Source: Devosia sp. LC5 (lineage in GTDB: Bacteria > Pseudomonadota > Alphaproteobacteria > Rhizobiales > Devosiaceae). Taken from it: 64,000 nt of DNA. Location: NCBI RefSeq assembly GCF_000735585.1, contig NZ_JNNO01000045.1, positions 40,001 through 104,000 of the forward strand. The letters are read 5' to 3'. Positions within the stretch are counted from its first letter, which is position 1. Each line of letters opens with the position of its first letter. Under the pieces are notes generated by a model, which was not told where the DNA came from, ran no database searches, and saw nothing but the letters and a program-made list of their open reading frames with translations. Shown here piece by piece: positions 36,371 through 45,147 of this stretch. The position numbers and the translations under genes are program-made.

Positions 36371-37350
36371 GATGCGGGCCTTCCGTCTATGCGGACGATC
36401 CGGACCGTCTGCTGACGATCGCCGCTGCCGAGGCGCAGTTCGGCCGCGCCGAATATCCGGTCGACGATCAGGATGTTCTGGTAAATTCGGCTGTTGACGA
36501 TCTCGGGCTGGCCTTCCGAGCCGATCACGAAGATCGGGGGCATCTCGCCCTGCACGATGCCGTGCGGGAACTCGATGTAGACCCGCCGCCCATCGTCGTA
36601 GACGGAGACCGGCCGCCAGGGCGGATTGTCGCCCGTCAGCCCATAGCGATAGTTCCGCGCCGCCGCGGCTGGAATGACGGGCGTGGTCGGAACGCCCTGG
36701 CGCTGCGTGGCCGGTGGTTGCGGGTAGGCCCAGGCGACCGCCGGCATGTAGGGCGTTTCACGCGCGCGCAGCTCGATCATGTAGACGCGGCGGTCGGTCG
36801 TGACGACAAGGTTGGTGGAGATCTCGGGACGCGAGGGTTTGACGAGGATGTGGACCCGCCGGGTGGGGCCGGCGCCGCTCTCGGTATCGCCGATGATCCA
36901 GCGGGCGGTGTCTCCCGCCGCGATCGGACCGGCGCCGGTCAGGCTCTCGCCCGGCTCAAGGGCGATATTGGTGATCTGACCGGGGGACGCATAGACCTGA
37001 TAGAGGGCGCCTTCGCTCCAAGGGTAGATCTGGATCGCGTTGTAGTAACCCTCACGGCGGGGTTCGATGCGGGCGGCGGCGTTGGCGTTCTCGACGCGCG
37101 CACTCGGCGAGGCGGCGGCGCCGCCGCCTCTCGCCGGGGTCCAGGACGGCGGGACATGCAACGGGCGCGGCGCCTGGTCCGTAACCATTACCGGAACGGC
37201 CGGGAGCGGCGGCACGTTCGAATCATAGCTGATCTGAGGCGGCCTCGGCGCGGTCGCGCAGCCGGCAAGCGCCGTTGCAGTGAGCAGAACAAACGCAAAT
37301 CCGGACTTACGGAAAGTCGGATGGGCGGATTTGTACGCGGGCGAGGTCAT
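36367..37350 (-). CDS. trbG: Conjugal transfer protein TrbG (VirB9-like)
   Basis: A 327-residue outer-membrane-complex protein. The N-terminal lipobox-like stretch TATALAGCATA suggests a lipoprotein (Cys about residue 30). The VirB9 C-terminal domain is seen in FPHGIVQGEMPPIFVIGSEGQPEIVNSRIYQNILIVDRIFGAAELRLG. The ATG at 37348-37350 overlaps the trbF stop as ATGA. Confidence 0.92.
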   Translation of the reverse strand: MTSPAYKSAHPTFRKSGFAFVLLTATALAGCATAPRPPQISYDSNVPPLPAVPVMVTDQAPRPLHVPPSWTPARGGGAAASPSARVENANAAARIEPRREGYYNAIQIYPWSEGALYQVYASPGQITNIALEPGESLTGAGPIAAGDTARWIIGDTESGAGPTRRVHILVKPSRPEISTNLVVTTDRRVYMIELRARETPYMPAVAWAYPQPPATQRQGVPTTPVIPAAAARNYRYGLTGDNPPWRPVSVYDDGRRVYIEFPHGIVQGEMPPIFVIGSEGQPEIVNSRIYQNILIVDRIFGAAELRLGSGDRQQTVRIVRIDGRPAS

Positions 37351-38036
37351 TGGCTCATCTCCCGCGACCAATTGATGGCGTTGACGTAGATGCCGAGCGG
37401 GTTCGACCGGAGGCGCTCCGCATCGCGCGGCGGCTGGATCACGATGGTCACGATGGCGGTCCAGCGTTCCGTGCGGCCGAGCTGGCCGTTCTCGTAGTGG
37501 CGTTCCGTCCAGGCGACACGGAAGCTGTCGGGCGAGGCCCGGATGATGCTCGACACGTCGATGGCGACCTGTTGGCGACCGACGCGGGTGAACGGGTCGT
37601 TGCTGCGCGCATAGTCGTTGAGCGCCGCCGCGCCGCGATCGGTCGTCCATTCATAGGCGCGGAGCCAGTTCTGCCTCACGATGATGGCGTCGGCCGGGAT
37701 CGAGCGGACCTGCTCGATGAAGCGGCCGAGATGCCAGGCGATCTGCGGATCGGTCGGGCGATAATCGGCCGTCGCCGCAGCGACGGCCTGGGCCTGACCG
37801 AGATTGTCCACCTGTACGACCCAGGGCACGACGGTTCCGCGCGCCGACTGCCAGACCAGCGCGGCGGCAAAGCCGGCCGAAAGGATCAGCGAGCCGAACG
37901 CCATGTAGCGCCAGTTCTTTGCCTGGATGCGGGCGGAGCCGATGCGCTCGTCCCAGATCTGTGCGGCTTTCTGATACGGCGTCTCGGGCTGCGGGGTCTT
38001 GCCGTAGTGGGCGGCGGGTCTTTTGAAGAGGCTCAT
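37347..38036 (-). CDS. trbF: Conjugal transfer protein TrbF (VirB8-like)
   Basis: A 229-residue inner-membrane assembly protein. One membrane helix at about residues 45-65 (YMAFGSLILSAGFAAALVW), then the periplasmic VirB8/NTF2-like domain with WTERHYENGQLGRTERWTAIVTIVIQPP and the NPLGIYVNAINWSRE end of TrbF. Overlaps trbL by four bases. Confidence 0.93.
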   Translation of the reverse strand: MSLFKRPAAHYGKTPQPETPYQKAAQIWDERIGSARIQAKNWRYMAFGSLILSAGFAAALVWQSARGTVVPWVVQVDNLGQAQAVAAATADYRPTDPQIAWHLGRFIEQVRSIPADAIIVRQNWLRAYEWTTDRGAAALNDYARSNDPFTRVGRQQVAIDVSSIIRASPDSFRVAWTERHYENGQLGRTERWTAIVTIVIQPPRDAERLRSNPLGIYVNAINWSREMSQ

Positions 38037-39394
38037 GAGCGGTCGCTTTCAGAGAGATTGATGGAGGAGCCGCCGCCATGGCTGTCGCCGGATCGAACGG
38101 CGTGGGCGGCAGCGGAGACGCCATGGCTCATGGTCTGGCTGCGGCGCATGTTCCGAGCCCAGGCCGGTGGCGCGTCGGCGGAGGATGCCGCCGACGGCGC
38201 GGCCTCGGATGCGCCGCCGCCGACCGTTCCCATGGTGGAACTGCCGCCGGTCGCGCCGAATCCGGCGCGCGCACCCTCGGCGTAGCTGGACTGGATGCTC
38301 GAGGACGCGCGCGCCGCCATTCGACGCAGAGGCGAGACCGCGGCGGCGCCGGCCGTGCGTGCGACGCCACCCAGCCCCGACGCGACACCTGCGGCGCCGG
38401 ACTGGCCGAGCGAGCCGACACTGTAGGCCGCCGAGGCGGCGCCGGCGGCGGCCGCGCCACCGCGAACGGCGGCGGCTCCGCCCGCGAGGGCAGCGGCGCC
38501 GCCTCTTGCGGCCAGCATGGTCGCCTCGCCGTCGGCGACGGCCGCACCGCCGACGGCAAGTCCGGTGCCAACGGCCGCACCGGCGCCGAGCTGGGGGCCG
38601 CCGGAGACGATGCCGTTCGCGATGCCGGGACCGAATATCCCGAGACCGACGAGCGACAACGCCGCCAGCACGATGGCCATGGCGTCGTCGATGGTGGGCG
38701 TCTGTCCGCCGAATCCTGCGGTGAACTGGCTGAACAGGGTCGAGCCGATACCGATGATGACGGCGAGCACCAGCACCTTGATGCCCGAGGAGATGACGTT
38801 GCCGAGCACACGCTCGGCCATGAAGGCGGTCTTGCCGAACAGGCCGAAGGGAATGAGCACGAAGCCGGCCAGGGTGGTCAGCTTGAACTCGATCAGGGTG
38901 ACGAAGAGCTGGATCGCCAGGATGAAGAAGGCGAGGATCACCAGCGCCCAGGCGAAGAGCAGGCAGGCGATCTGGATGAAGTTCTCGAAGAAGCTGATCC
39001 AGCCCATCAGGTCGGAGATGGATTCGAGCAATGGGCGTGCGGCGTCGAGGCCGGTCTGCGCGACGCGCCCCGGACGCATGAGATCCTGCACCGAAAAGCT
39101 CGTTCCCGAGCCGAGCAGCCCCAGGCCGGCGAAGCTCTCGAAGACGATCTGGGCGAGGTTGTTCCAGTTTCCGATGATGTAGGCGAAGACGCCCACGAAC
39201 AGGGTCTTTTTGACTAACCTGGCGATGATGTCGTCGTCGGCGCCCCAGGCCCAGAAGAGTGCCGCGAGCGTGACGTCGATGACGATCAGGGTCGTGGCGA
39301 TGAACGCCACCTCGCCACCGAGGAGGCCGAAGCCGGAGTCAATATATTGAGTGAAGACCCCGAGGAAGTTGTCGATGACGCCCGATCCGCCCAT
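38033..39394 (-). CDS. trbL: Conjugal transfer protein TrbL (VirB6-like)
   Basis: A 453-residue polytopic inner-membrane protein with six or so hydrophobic segments in residues 25-270 and a long Ala/Gly/Ser-rich C-terminal tail of about 180 residues with almost no charged residues (GGAAALAGGAAAVRGG...). This tail is typical of TrbL. It forms the inner-membrane channel platform. Confidence 0.92.
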   Translation of the reverse strand: MGGSGVIDNFLGVFTQYIDSGFGLLGGEVAFIATTLIVIDVTLAALFWAWGADDDIIARLVKKTLFVGVFAYIIGNWNNLAQIVFESFAGLGLLGSGTSFSVQDLMRPGRVAQTGLDAARPLLESISDLMGWISFFENFIQIACLLFAWALVILAFFILAIQLFVTLIEFKLTTLAGFVLIPFGLFGKTAFMAERVLGNVISSGIKVLVLAVIIGIGSTLFSQFTAGFGGQTPTIDDAMAIVLAALSLVGLGIFGPGIANGIVSGGPQLGAGAAVGTGLAVGGAAVADGEATMLAARGGAAALAGGAAAVRGGAAAAGAASAAYSVGSLGQSGAAGVASGLGGVARTAGAAAVSPLRRMAARASSSIQSSYAEGARAGFGATGGSSTMGTVGGGASEAAPSAASSADAPPAWARNMRRSQTMSHGVSAAAHAVRSGDSHGGGSSINLSESDRS

Positions 39395-39397
39395 GGG

Positions 39398-39685
39398 TCA
39401 GTGTCCTTCGTTAGCCGACGACGGCGCGGGCGGCGGGGTGCGGCCGAGGAAGCGGTCGCGGGTCTCGCCCCAGACGCGCAGGCATTCCGCATCGGTCGCC
39501 GCCGCTTCGCCGAGCTGCTGGCAGGCGCGCTGCCTCTCGCGCAAGGGGTCGCGCTGAGGCTCGACGACACGCGCGGGCCGGGTCTCCGGCGCGTCCTCCT
39601 GACGGGTCATCTCCACCGCGGTGGCTGTGATCGCGAGCGCGACGAAAATCACCGCCCCCAGCCGCGCCAGCATCTTGCCGTCCAT
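39398..39685 (-). CDS. trbK: TrbK-like putative entry exclusion protein
   Basis: A 95-residue protein with one N-terminal membrane helix (ARLGAVIFVALAITATAVEMT) and the conserved Cys-containing segment RQRACQQLGEAAATDAECLRVWGETRDRFLG of TrbK-alt proteins. Position between trbJ and trbL is canonical. Would block uptake of a second copy of the element. Confidence 0.85.
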   Translation of the reverse strand: MDGKMLARLGAVIFVALAITATAVEMTRQEDAPETRPARVVEPQRDPLRERQRACQQLGEAAATDAECLRVWGETRDRFLGRTPPPAPSSANEGH

Positions 39686-39705
39686 GGTCGCCCCTCTTTC
39701 GGCTG

Positions 39706-40467
39706 TCAGTTGCCGTTGTTGAACATCTGCGCGCTGCCGGGCTGGTAGCTCGTGCCTGGCGTGAGGAAGCGACGGCGCTGCTCGCGGCCCTGCTCGGCGG
39801 CGGCCGCGCGCTCGGCCTCGGTGAGCGCGGCGGCGCGGCCGTTAGCGGCGAGCAATGCGGTGAGGTCGGAAAGCTGCTGCGCCTGAAGAGCGAGGAGTTG
39901 ATTGCCCGCCTGCGTCGCCTGCAGCGCACCGGTCGCGCCCTGGCTTTGGCCGACCAGCGCCGACATCTGCGCGCGATTGGTATCGATGTTGCCGACGACG
40001 CCGGCCTGCACCCGCATCGCGTCCTGAAGGCCGCCGACCGTGTTCTGCCAGCGGGACCGGGCATCGGCGACGAGCTCCTGCTGCGTCGCTGTCATCGAGA
40101 CGTTCCCGTATTGGCGCTGGAACACCTGATCGATCTGCTGCACGTCGAAGGCGATGTTCTGCGCCTGCTGGAGAAGCTGCTGGGTGCGTTGGACCGACTG
40201 CTGGAGTTGCTGAAGAGACGAGTATGGCAGGCTGGCGAGATTGCGGGCCTGGTTGATGAGCATCGTCGCTTCGTTCTGGAGCGAGGTGATCTGATTGTTG
40301 ATCTGCTCCAGCGCGCGGGCCGCCGACAGCACGTTCTGGACATAGTTGGTCGGGTCATAGACGACCCACTGCGCCGCGGCTGGCGCGACGAGCACGGGCG
40401 ACATGGCGACGGGCAATGAGAGGACGGAGGCGGCAAGCAGGGCCGCGCGCAAAGGGCGTTTCTTCAT
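39706..40467 (-). CDS. trbJ: Conjugal transfer protein TrbJ (VirB5-like)
   Basis: A 253-residue secreted pilus-associated protein. Signal peptide in residues 1-33 (MKKRPLRAALLAASVLSLPV...AAAQW), then VVYDPTNYVQNVLSAARALEQINNQITSL and long Gln-rich coiled-coil segments. The start at 40467 is chosen for the signal peptide and overlaps the end of trbE by four bases. Confidence 0.92.
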   Translation of the reverse strand: MKKRPLRAALLAASVLSLPVAMSPVLVAPAAAQWVVYDPTNYVQNVLSAARALEQINNQITSLQNEATMLINQARNLASLPYSSLQQLQQSVQRTQQLLQQAQNIAFDVQQIDQVFQRQYGNVSMTATQQELVADARSRWQNTVGGLQDAMRVQAGVVGNIDTNRAQMSALVGQSQGATGALQATQAGNQLLALQAQQLSDLTALLAANGRAAALTEAERAAAAEQGREQRRRFLTPGTSYQPGSAQMFNNGN

Positions 40468-42902
40468 GGGTCGATCTCCAGGTTGGTGAGGTTGGGAATG
40501 AGCTCCGCCGCCCATTCGACGCCGCGCAGGCGTAGCCAGGCGTCGATGAAACCGTCGCGGCCGTGCTCGGCGACGATACGTTCGATGGCGGCCTGGTCGG
40601 ATTTTGCGGATGCGGCGCAGAGCGCGAGACCGACTTCGCTGAGGCCGAGTTCGAACAGCCGGTTGCCGCGCCGGCTCTGGCAGTAGTAGTCCCGCTTCGG
40701 CGTCGCACGGGCGAGGATCTCGATCTGGCGGTCGTTGAGGCCGAAGCGCCTGTAGATCGCCGTGATCTGCGGCTCGATCGCGCGCTCGTTCGGGAGCAGC
40801 AGGCGCGTCGGGCAGCTCTCGATGATGGCGGGTGCGATCGCCGAATTGTCAATGTCGCTGAGCGACTGCGTGGCGAAGATGACCGAGGCGTTCTTCTTTC
40901 TGAGCGTCTTCAGCCATTCGCGGAGTTGCTCGGCGAAACCCTCGTCGTCCAGCGCCAACCAGCCCTCGTCGATGATGAGCAGCGTCGGCCGGCCGTCGAG
41001 TCGGTCGCCGATGCGGTGGAAGAGATAGGCCAGCACGGCCGGCGCAGCGCCTGTCCCCACCAGGCCCTCGATCTCGAATGCCTGTACGGACGCGCCGCCG
41101 AGGTGCTCGGCTTCCGCGTCGAGCAACCGGCCATAAGGACCGCCGACGCAATAGGGTCGAAGCGCCTGCTTGAGATCGTTCGATTGCAGGAGCACGGCGA
41201 GGCCGGTGATCGTGCGCTCCTCGACCGGCGCGGAAGCCAGCGAGGTCAGCGCCGTCCACAAATGCTCCTTCGTCTCGGGCGTGTTTTGCACGCCCTCGCG
41301 CATCAGGATCGCGACGAGCCAGTCGGCAGCCCAGGCGCGCTCGTAAGTGTCGTGGATGCGGGCGAGCGGCTGGAGCGAAACCGATGTCTCGGCGCCATCC
41401 GTCAGGGCGCCGCCGAGGTCGTGCCAGTCGCCGCCCATGGCGAGCGCGGCCGCTCGGATCGAGCCGCCGAAGTCGAAGGCGAAGACTTGCGATCCTCGAT
41501 AACGCCGGAACTGGAGCGCCATCAGCGCCAGCAGCACGGACTTGCCCGCGCCGGTCGGGCCGACGACGAGGGTATGGCCGACATCGCCGACGTGAAGGGA
41601 AAACCGGAACGGGGTCGAGCCCTCCGTCCTTCCGTAGAGTAGCGGGGGTGCATCGAAGTGCTCGTCCCGTTCCGGCCCCGCCCACACGGCGCTCAGGGGG
41701 ATCATGTGGGCGAGATTGAGCGTCGAAATCGGCGGCTGGCGGACATTGGCGTAGAGGTGTCCCGGCAGGCTGCCGAGCCAGGCGTCCACGGCGTTGATGG
41801 TCTCGGCCATGCAGGTGAAGTCGCGGCCCTGGATGACCTTCTCCACCAATCTGAGCTTCTCGTCGGCGATGCGGGGATCGGCGTCCCAGACGCAGACCGT
41901 AGCGGTGACGTAGGTCTGTCCGGCATAGTCCGCGCCGAGCTCCTGCAACGCGAGATCGGCATCGGCCGCCTTATTGGAGGCGTCGGTGTCAACCAGGGCG
42001 GACGCCTCGTTAGTCATCACCTCCTTGAGAATCGCCGCAATGCTCTTGCGCTTGGCGAACCATTGCCGCCTGATCCGGGTCAGCAGACGCGTCGCATCGG
42101 TCTTGTCGAGCAGGATCGCGCGGGTGCTCCAGCGATACGGGAACGCCAGGCGGTTCAGCTCGTCGAGGATTCCCGGCGTCGTCGCGCTCGGGAAGCCGAC
42201 GATGGTGAGGATGCGCAGATGCGCTTCGCCGAGGCGTGGCTCCAGCCCGCCTGTCAGCGGCTGGTCGGCGAGCAGCGCGTCGAGGTGCATGGGCGTCTCG
42301 GGCACACGGACTCTGTGCCGCTTGGTCGAGACGGTCGAATGCAGGTAGGTCAGCGTCTCGACGTCATCGAGCCAACGGCATTCCGGCATGAAGCCGTCGA
42401 GCAGCGCCAGCACGCGATTGCTGCGATCGACGAAGCCTCGCAGGATCTCCCACGGATCGACACCGGCCTTATCGCGTCCCTCATAGAGCCAGGTTTCGGC
42501 GCGCGCGGCGTCCTCGGCCGGCGGGAGATAGGTGATGGTGAGCATGTAGCTCGACTCGAAATGCGATCCGGCCTCTTCGAAGACGGCCTTGCGCTCGGCG
42601 TCGACCAACGCCGACGCCGCATCGGCGAAGGCGCTTCCCGGATATTGATTGGAGGGGTGCCGCTGCGCCTCGACGAAGATGGCCCAGCCCGATCCGAGAC
42701 GACGGAAGGCGTTGTTGAGGCGGCCCGCGACGCCCACCAGCTCGGCCGCGACGGCGGAGTCGAGATCGGGGCCGCGAAACTTCGCGCTGCGCTGAAAGCT
42801 GCCGTCCTTGTTGAGGACGACGCCGTCGCCGACAAGGGCCGCCCAGGGCAGATAGTCCGCGAGCCTTGCGGCGGTCCGGCGATATTCGGCGAGGTTCATC
42901 AT
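40464..42902 (-). CDS. trbE: Conjugal transfer ATPase TrbE (VirB4-like)
   Basis: An 812-residue ATPase that powers pilus assembly. N-terminal VirB4 domain (residues 1-400), Walker A GPTGAGKSVL at about 455, Walker B LLIIDEGWLALDD, and the family motifs ASVIFATQSLSDIDNS and YYCQSRRGNRLFEL. The start has two adjacent ATGs at 42902 and 42899. Confidence 0.94.
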   Translation of the reverse strand: MMNLAEYRRTAARLADYLPWAALVGDGVVLNKDGSFQRSAKFRGPDLDSAVAAELVGVAGRLNNAFRRLGSGWAIFVEAQRHPSNQYPGSAFADAASALVDAERKAVFEEAGSHFESSYMLTITYLPPAEDAARAETWLYEGRDKAGVDPWEILRGFVDRSNRVLALLDGFMPECRWLDDVETLTYLHSTVSTKRHRVRVPETPMHLDALLADQPLTGGLEPRLGEAHLRILTIVGFPSATTPGILDELNRLAFPYRWSTRAILLDKTDATRLLTRIRRQWFAKRKSIAAILKEVMTNEASALVDTDASNKAADADLALQELGADYAGQTYVTATVCVWDADPRIADEKLRLVEKVIQGRDFTCMAETINAVDAWLGSLPGHLYANVRQPPISTLNLAHMIPLSAVWAGPERDEHFDAPPLLYGRTEGSTPFRFSLHVGDVGHTLVVGPTGAGKSVLLALMALQFRRYRGSQVFAFDFGGSIRAAALAMGGDWHDLGGALTDGAETSVSLQPLARIHDTYERAWAADWLVAILMREGVQNTPETKEHLWTALTSLASAPVEERTITGLAVLLQSNDLKQALRPYCVGGPYGRLLDAEAEHLGGASVQAFEIEGLVGTGAAPAVLAYLFHRIGDRLDGRPTLLIIDEGWLALDDEGFAEQLREWLKTLRKKNASVIFATQSLSDIDNSAIAPAIIESCPTRLLLPNERAIEPQITAIYRRFGLNDRQIEILARATPKRDYYCQSRRGNRLFELGLSEVGLALCAASAKSDQAAIERIVAEHGRDGFIDAWLRLRGVEWAAELIPNLTNLEIDP

Positions 42903-42914
42903 GATGTTCGCTCC

Positions 42915-43196
42915 TCAGACCGACAGATGACCGGGGATGCGCAGGTGCCTTCTGCCGACTTCCACGAAGAGCGGATCGCGCCTGGCGGCCCAGACGGCGG
43001 CGAAGTGGCCGATCAGCCAGATCGCGAGCCCGGCCAGCCAGAGCTGCAGGCCGATGCCGATGGCCGCGGCGAGCGTGCCGTTGAGGATGGCGATCGAGCG
43101 CGGGGCGCCGCCGAGCAGGATGTGCTCCGTCAGCGCCCTGTGAACCGGGACGGCGAAGCCCGGCACCGCGTCGAGCTGTTCGAGAACAGCGGCCAT
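42915..43196 (-). CDS. trbD: Conjugal transfer protein TrbD (VirB3-like)
   Basis: A 93-residue inner-membrane protein. The N-terminal VPVHRALTEHILLGGAPRSIAILNGTL is the VirB3 signature, followed by a membrane region and DPLFVEVGRRHLRIPGHL. The start at 43196 overlaps the trbC stop. Confidence 0.9.
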   Translation of the reverse strand: MAAVLEQLDAVPGFAVPVHRALTEHILLGGAPRSIAILNGTLAAAIGIGLQLWLAGLAIWLIGHFAAVWAARRDPLFVEVGRRHLRIPGHLSV

Positions 43197-43528
43197 CAGA
43201 TCACCGCCCCGCCGCCGAACGAGAAGAAGGACAGGAAGAAGCTCGACGCGGCGAAGGCGATCGACAGGCCGAACACGATCTGGACCAGCCGGCGAAACCC
43301 GCCCGACGTGTCGCCGAAGGCCAGCGTGAGGCCGGTGACAATGATGATGATCACGGCCACGATGCGGGCCACGGGACCTTCGATCGACTGAAGGATTTGG
43401 TTGAGCGGCTGTTCCCATGGCATGGAGGAGCCGGAGGCATGCGCGGCGGGCGCCATGACCAGGGTGACGTAGGTGACGGTGGCTGCCGTCGCGATGTGAC
43501 GGCGAATACGCAGGGCGTGTCGGATCAC
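43196..43528 (-). CDS. trbC: Conjugal transfer pilin TrbC (VirB2-like)
   Basis: A 110-residue major pilin precursor. Signal sequence (ATAATVTYVTLVMAPAAHASG) and two hydrophobic helices (ARIVAVIIIIVTGLTLAFG and IAFAASSFFLSFFSFGG). GTG start overlapping the trbB stop as GTGA. Confidence 0.9.
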   Translation of the reverse strand: MIRHALRIRRHIATAATVTYVTLVMAPAAHASGSSMPWEQPLNQILQSIEGPVARIVAVIIIIVTGLTLAFGDTSGGFRRLVQIVFGLSIAFAASSFFLSFFSFGGGAVI

Positions 43529-44508
43529 TGGGGATCTCCTGAAGGTTCGAGGGTTGCGGGGGTGATGCGATAGTCGCCGCTCGGCCCGAGCCCTTCGACG
43601 CGGGCGAGGTCGGCAAGCCGGCGCGCGGCGCCGCGTCCGGAGAGGACGGCGACAAGATCGATGGTCTCGGCGATCAGTGCGCGCGGGACCGTGACGACGG
43701 CTTCCTGGATGAGCTGTTCGAGCCGGCGCAGCGCGCCGATGCCGGAGCCGGCATGGATGGTGCCCACTCCGCCGGGATGGCCGGTGCCCCAGGCTTTCAG
43801 GAGGTCGAGCGCTTCGGCCCCACGGACCTCGCCGATCGGAATGCGATCGGGCCGCAGGCGAAGCGAGGAACGGACCAGATCGGAGAGCGTCGCTACGCCG
43901 TCCTTGGTCCGCATCGCGACCAGATTAGGCGCGGCGCATTGCAGTTCGCGCGTGTCCTCGATGAGGACGATGCGATCGTCGCCCTTCGCCACCTCGGCCA
44001 GAAGCGCGTTGGTCAGCGTGGTCTTTCCGGTCGAGGTGCCGCCAGCGACCAGAATATTGGCGCGCGCGACGACAGCCTGCCGAAGGACCACGGCCTGATC
44101 GGGCGTCATGATGCCGGCGGCCACATAGTCGTCGAGCGAGAAGACGGCGACGGCGGGCTTGCGGATGGCGAAGGTCGGGGCGGCGACGACCGGGGGCAGC
44201 AGGCCCTCGAACCGCTCGCCACTCTCGGGCAACTCGGCGGAGACGCGCGGGCTGCGCGAATGCACCTCCGCACCGACATGGTGGGCGACCAGGCGAACGA
44301 TGCGCTCGCCGTCGGCTGGCGACAGCCGTTCACCCGTATCGGAGAGCCCTTCAGAGAGGCGATCGATCCACAGACGGCCGTCCGGGTTCAACATGACCTC
44401 GACGACGGCGGGGTCTTCCAGAAACCGCGCGATCGAGGGCCCGAGCGCCGTGCGCAACATGCGTGCGCCGCGCTGGATCGCCTCGAATTTCTGGTGGGTT
44501 TCCGTCAT
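43525..44508 (-). CDS. trbB: Conjugal transfer ATPase TrbB (VirB11-like)
   Basis: A 327-residue secretion ATPase. Walker [16 protein letters not shown] at about residue 160, Asp box and Walker B ([12 protein letters not shown]), His box [13 protein letters not shown]. First gene of the trbBCDE-J-K-L-F-G-I run. About 180 bases without a gene precede it and are the likely operon promoter. Confidence 0.94.
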   Translation of the reverse strand: MTETHQKFEAIQRGARMLRTALGPSIARFLEDPAVVEVMLNPDGRLWIDRLSEGLSDTGERLSPADGERIVRLVAHHVGAEVHSRSPRVSAELPESGERFEGLLPPVVAAPTFAIRKPAVAVFSLDDYVAAGIMTPDQAVVLRQAVVARANILVAGGTSTGKTTLTNALLAEVAKGDDRIVLIEDTRELQCAAPNLVAMRTKDGVATLSDLVRSSLRLRPDRIPIGEVRGAEALDLLKAWGTGHPGGVGTIHAGSGIGALRRLEQLIQEAVVTVPRALIAETIDLVAVLSGRGAARRLADLARVEGLGPSGDYRITPATLEPSGDPQ

Positions 44509-44686
44509 ATCTTCCCCGTCGTGCGCGGGGATGCGATGACCGATCCCCGGATCGGGGATGATTAAAAGAGCCCGAAGTCAGGCCGATTCAACAAGTTTCG
44601 GTCGTAGTAGAAGTGTAGCGTGCAAATACAGGAGAACGGCGGTGTTGATGAACTTTGGGTGTCGAGACGAACGTGTCCGATCACTA

Positions 44687-45142
44687 CTATTCGTCTGTGG
44701 GAGAATGTGAGATTCGGGCGTCCTCGCCCGCGACGTCCTCCGCGATTTCCTGCCGGAGCTTGGGGCCCTTCGCCAATCGCCGGCCGAGCGCGGTGATGAA
44801 CGCCTCGTATCGCTCTGCCGCCTTGGCGCGCGCCGCCTCGACTGCCGGCTCGGGCAGCGCCGGCGTCGTGTTCAGCCAGAAGCGGACGAACACCGCCAGC
44901 GTCTCGACTGAGATGCCGGTGTCGCGCTCGAGGCGCGTCATGCGTCGGTCTAGCTGATCGAGCCGTCGGGCGATGGCGGCTTCCCGTCGCTCGGCGGCGT
45001 CAGGCGAAAGAAAGGAGGCGATCGCCGCTTCGGCGATCATCGACATCGGCTGATCGCGTTTCGCCGCATAGTCGCCGAGCATCGCCATGACATCGGGATC
45101 GAGATAGACGGAGATCTGCGCCTTCTTCTTGCGGACCGTCAT
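44687..45142 (-). CDS. CopG/ribbon-helix-helix family protein
   Basis: A 151-residue protein. KKKAQISVYLDPDVMAMLGDYAAKRDQPMSMIAEAAIASFL is a ribbon-helix-helix DNA-binding domain; the second half is a helical tail (RLDQLDRRMTRLERDTGISVETLAVFVRFWL). In such elements it sits between traG and trbB and is probably the auto-repressor of the transfer operon. Start ATG 45142, five bases after the traG stop; a TTG nine bases upstream also fits. Confidence 0.85.
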   Translation of the reverse strand: MTVRKKKAQISVYLDPDVMAMLGDYAAKRDQPMSMIAEAAIASFLSPDAAERREAAIARRLDQLDRRMTRLERDTGISVETLAVFVRFWLNTTPALPEPAVEAARAKAAERYEAFITALGRRLAKGPKLRQEIAEDVAGEDARISHSPTDE

Positions 45143-45147
45143 GGCGA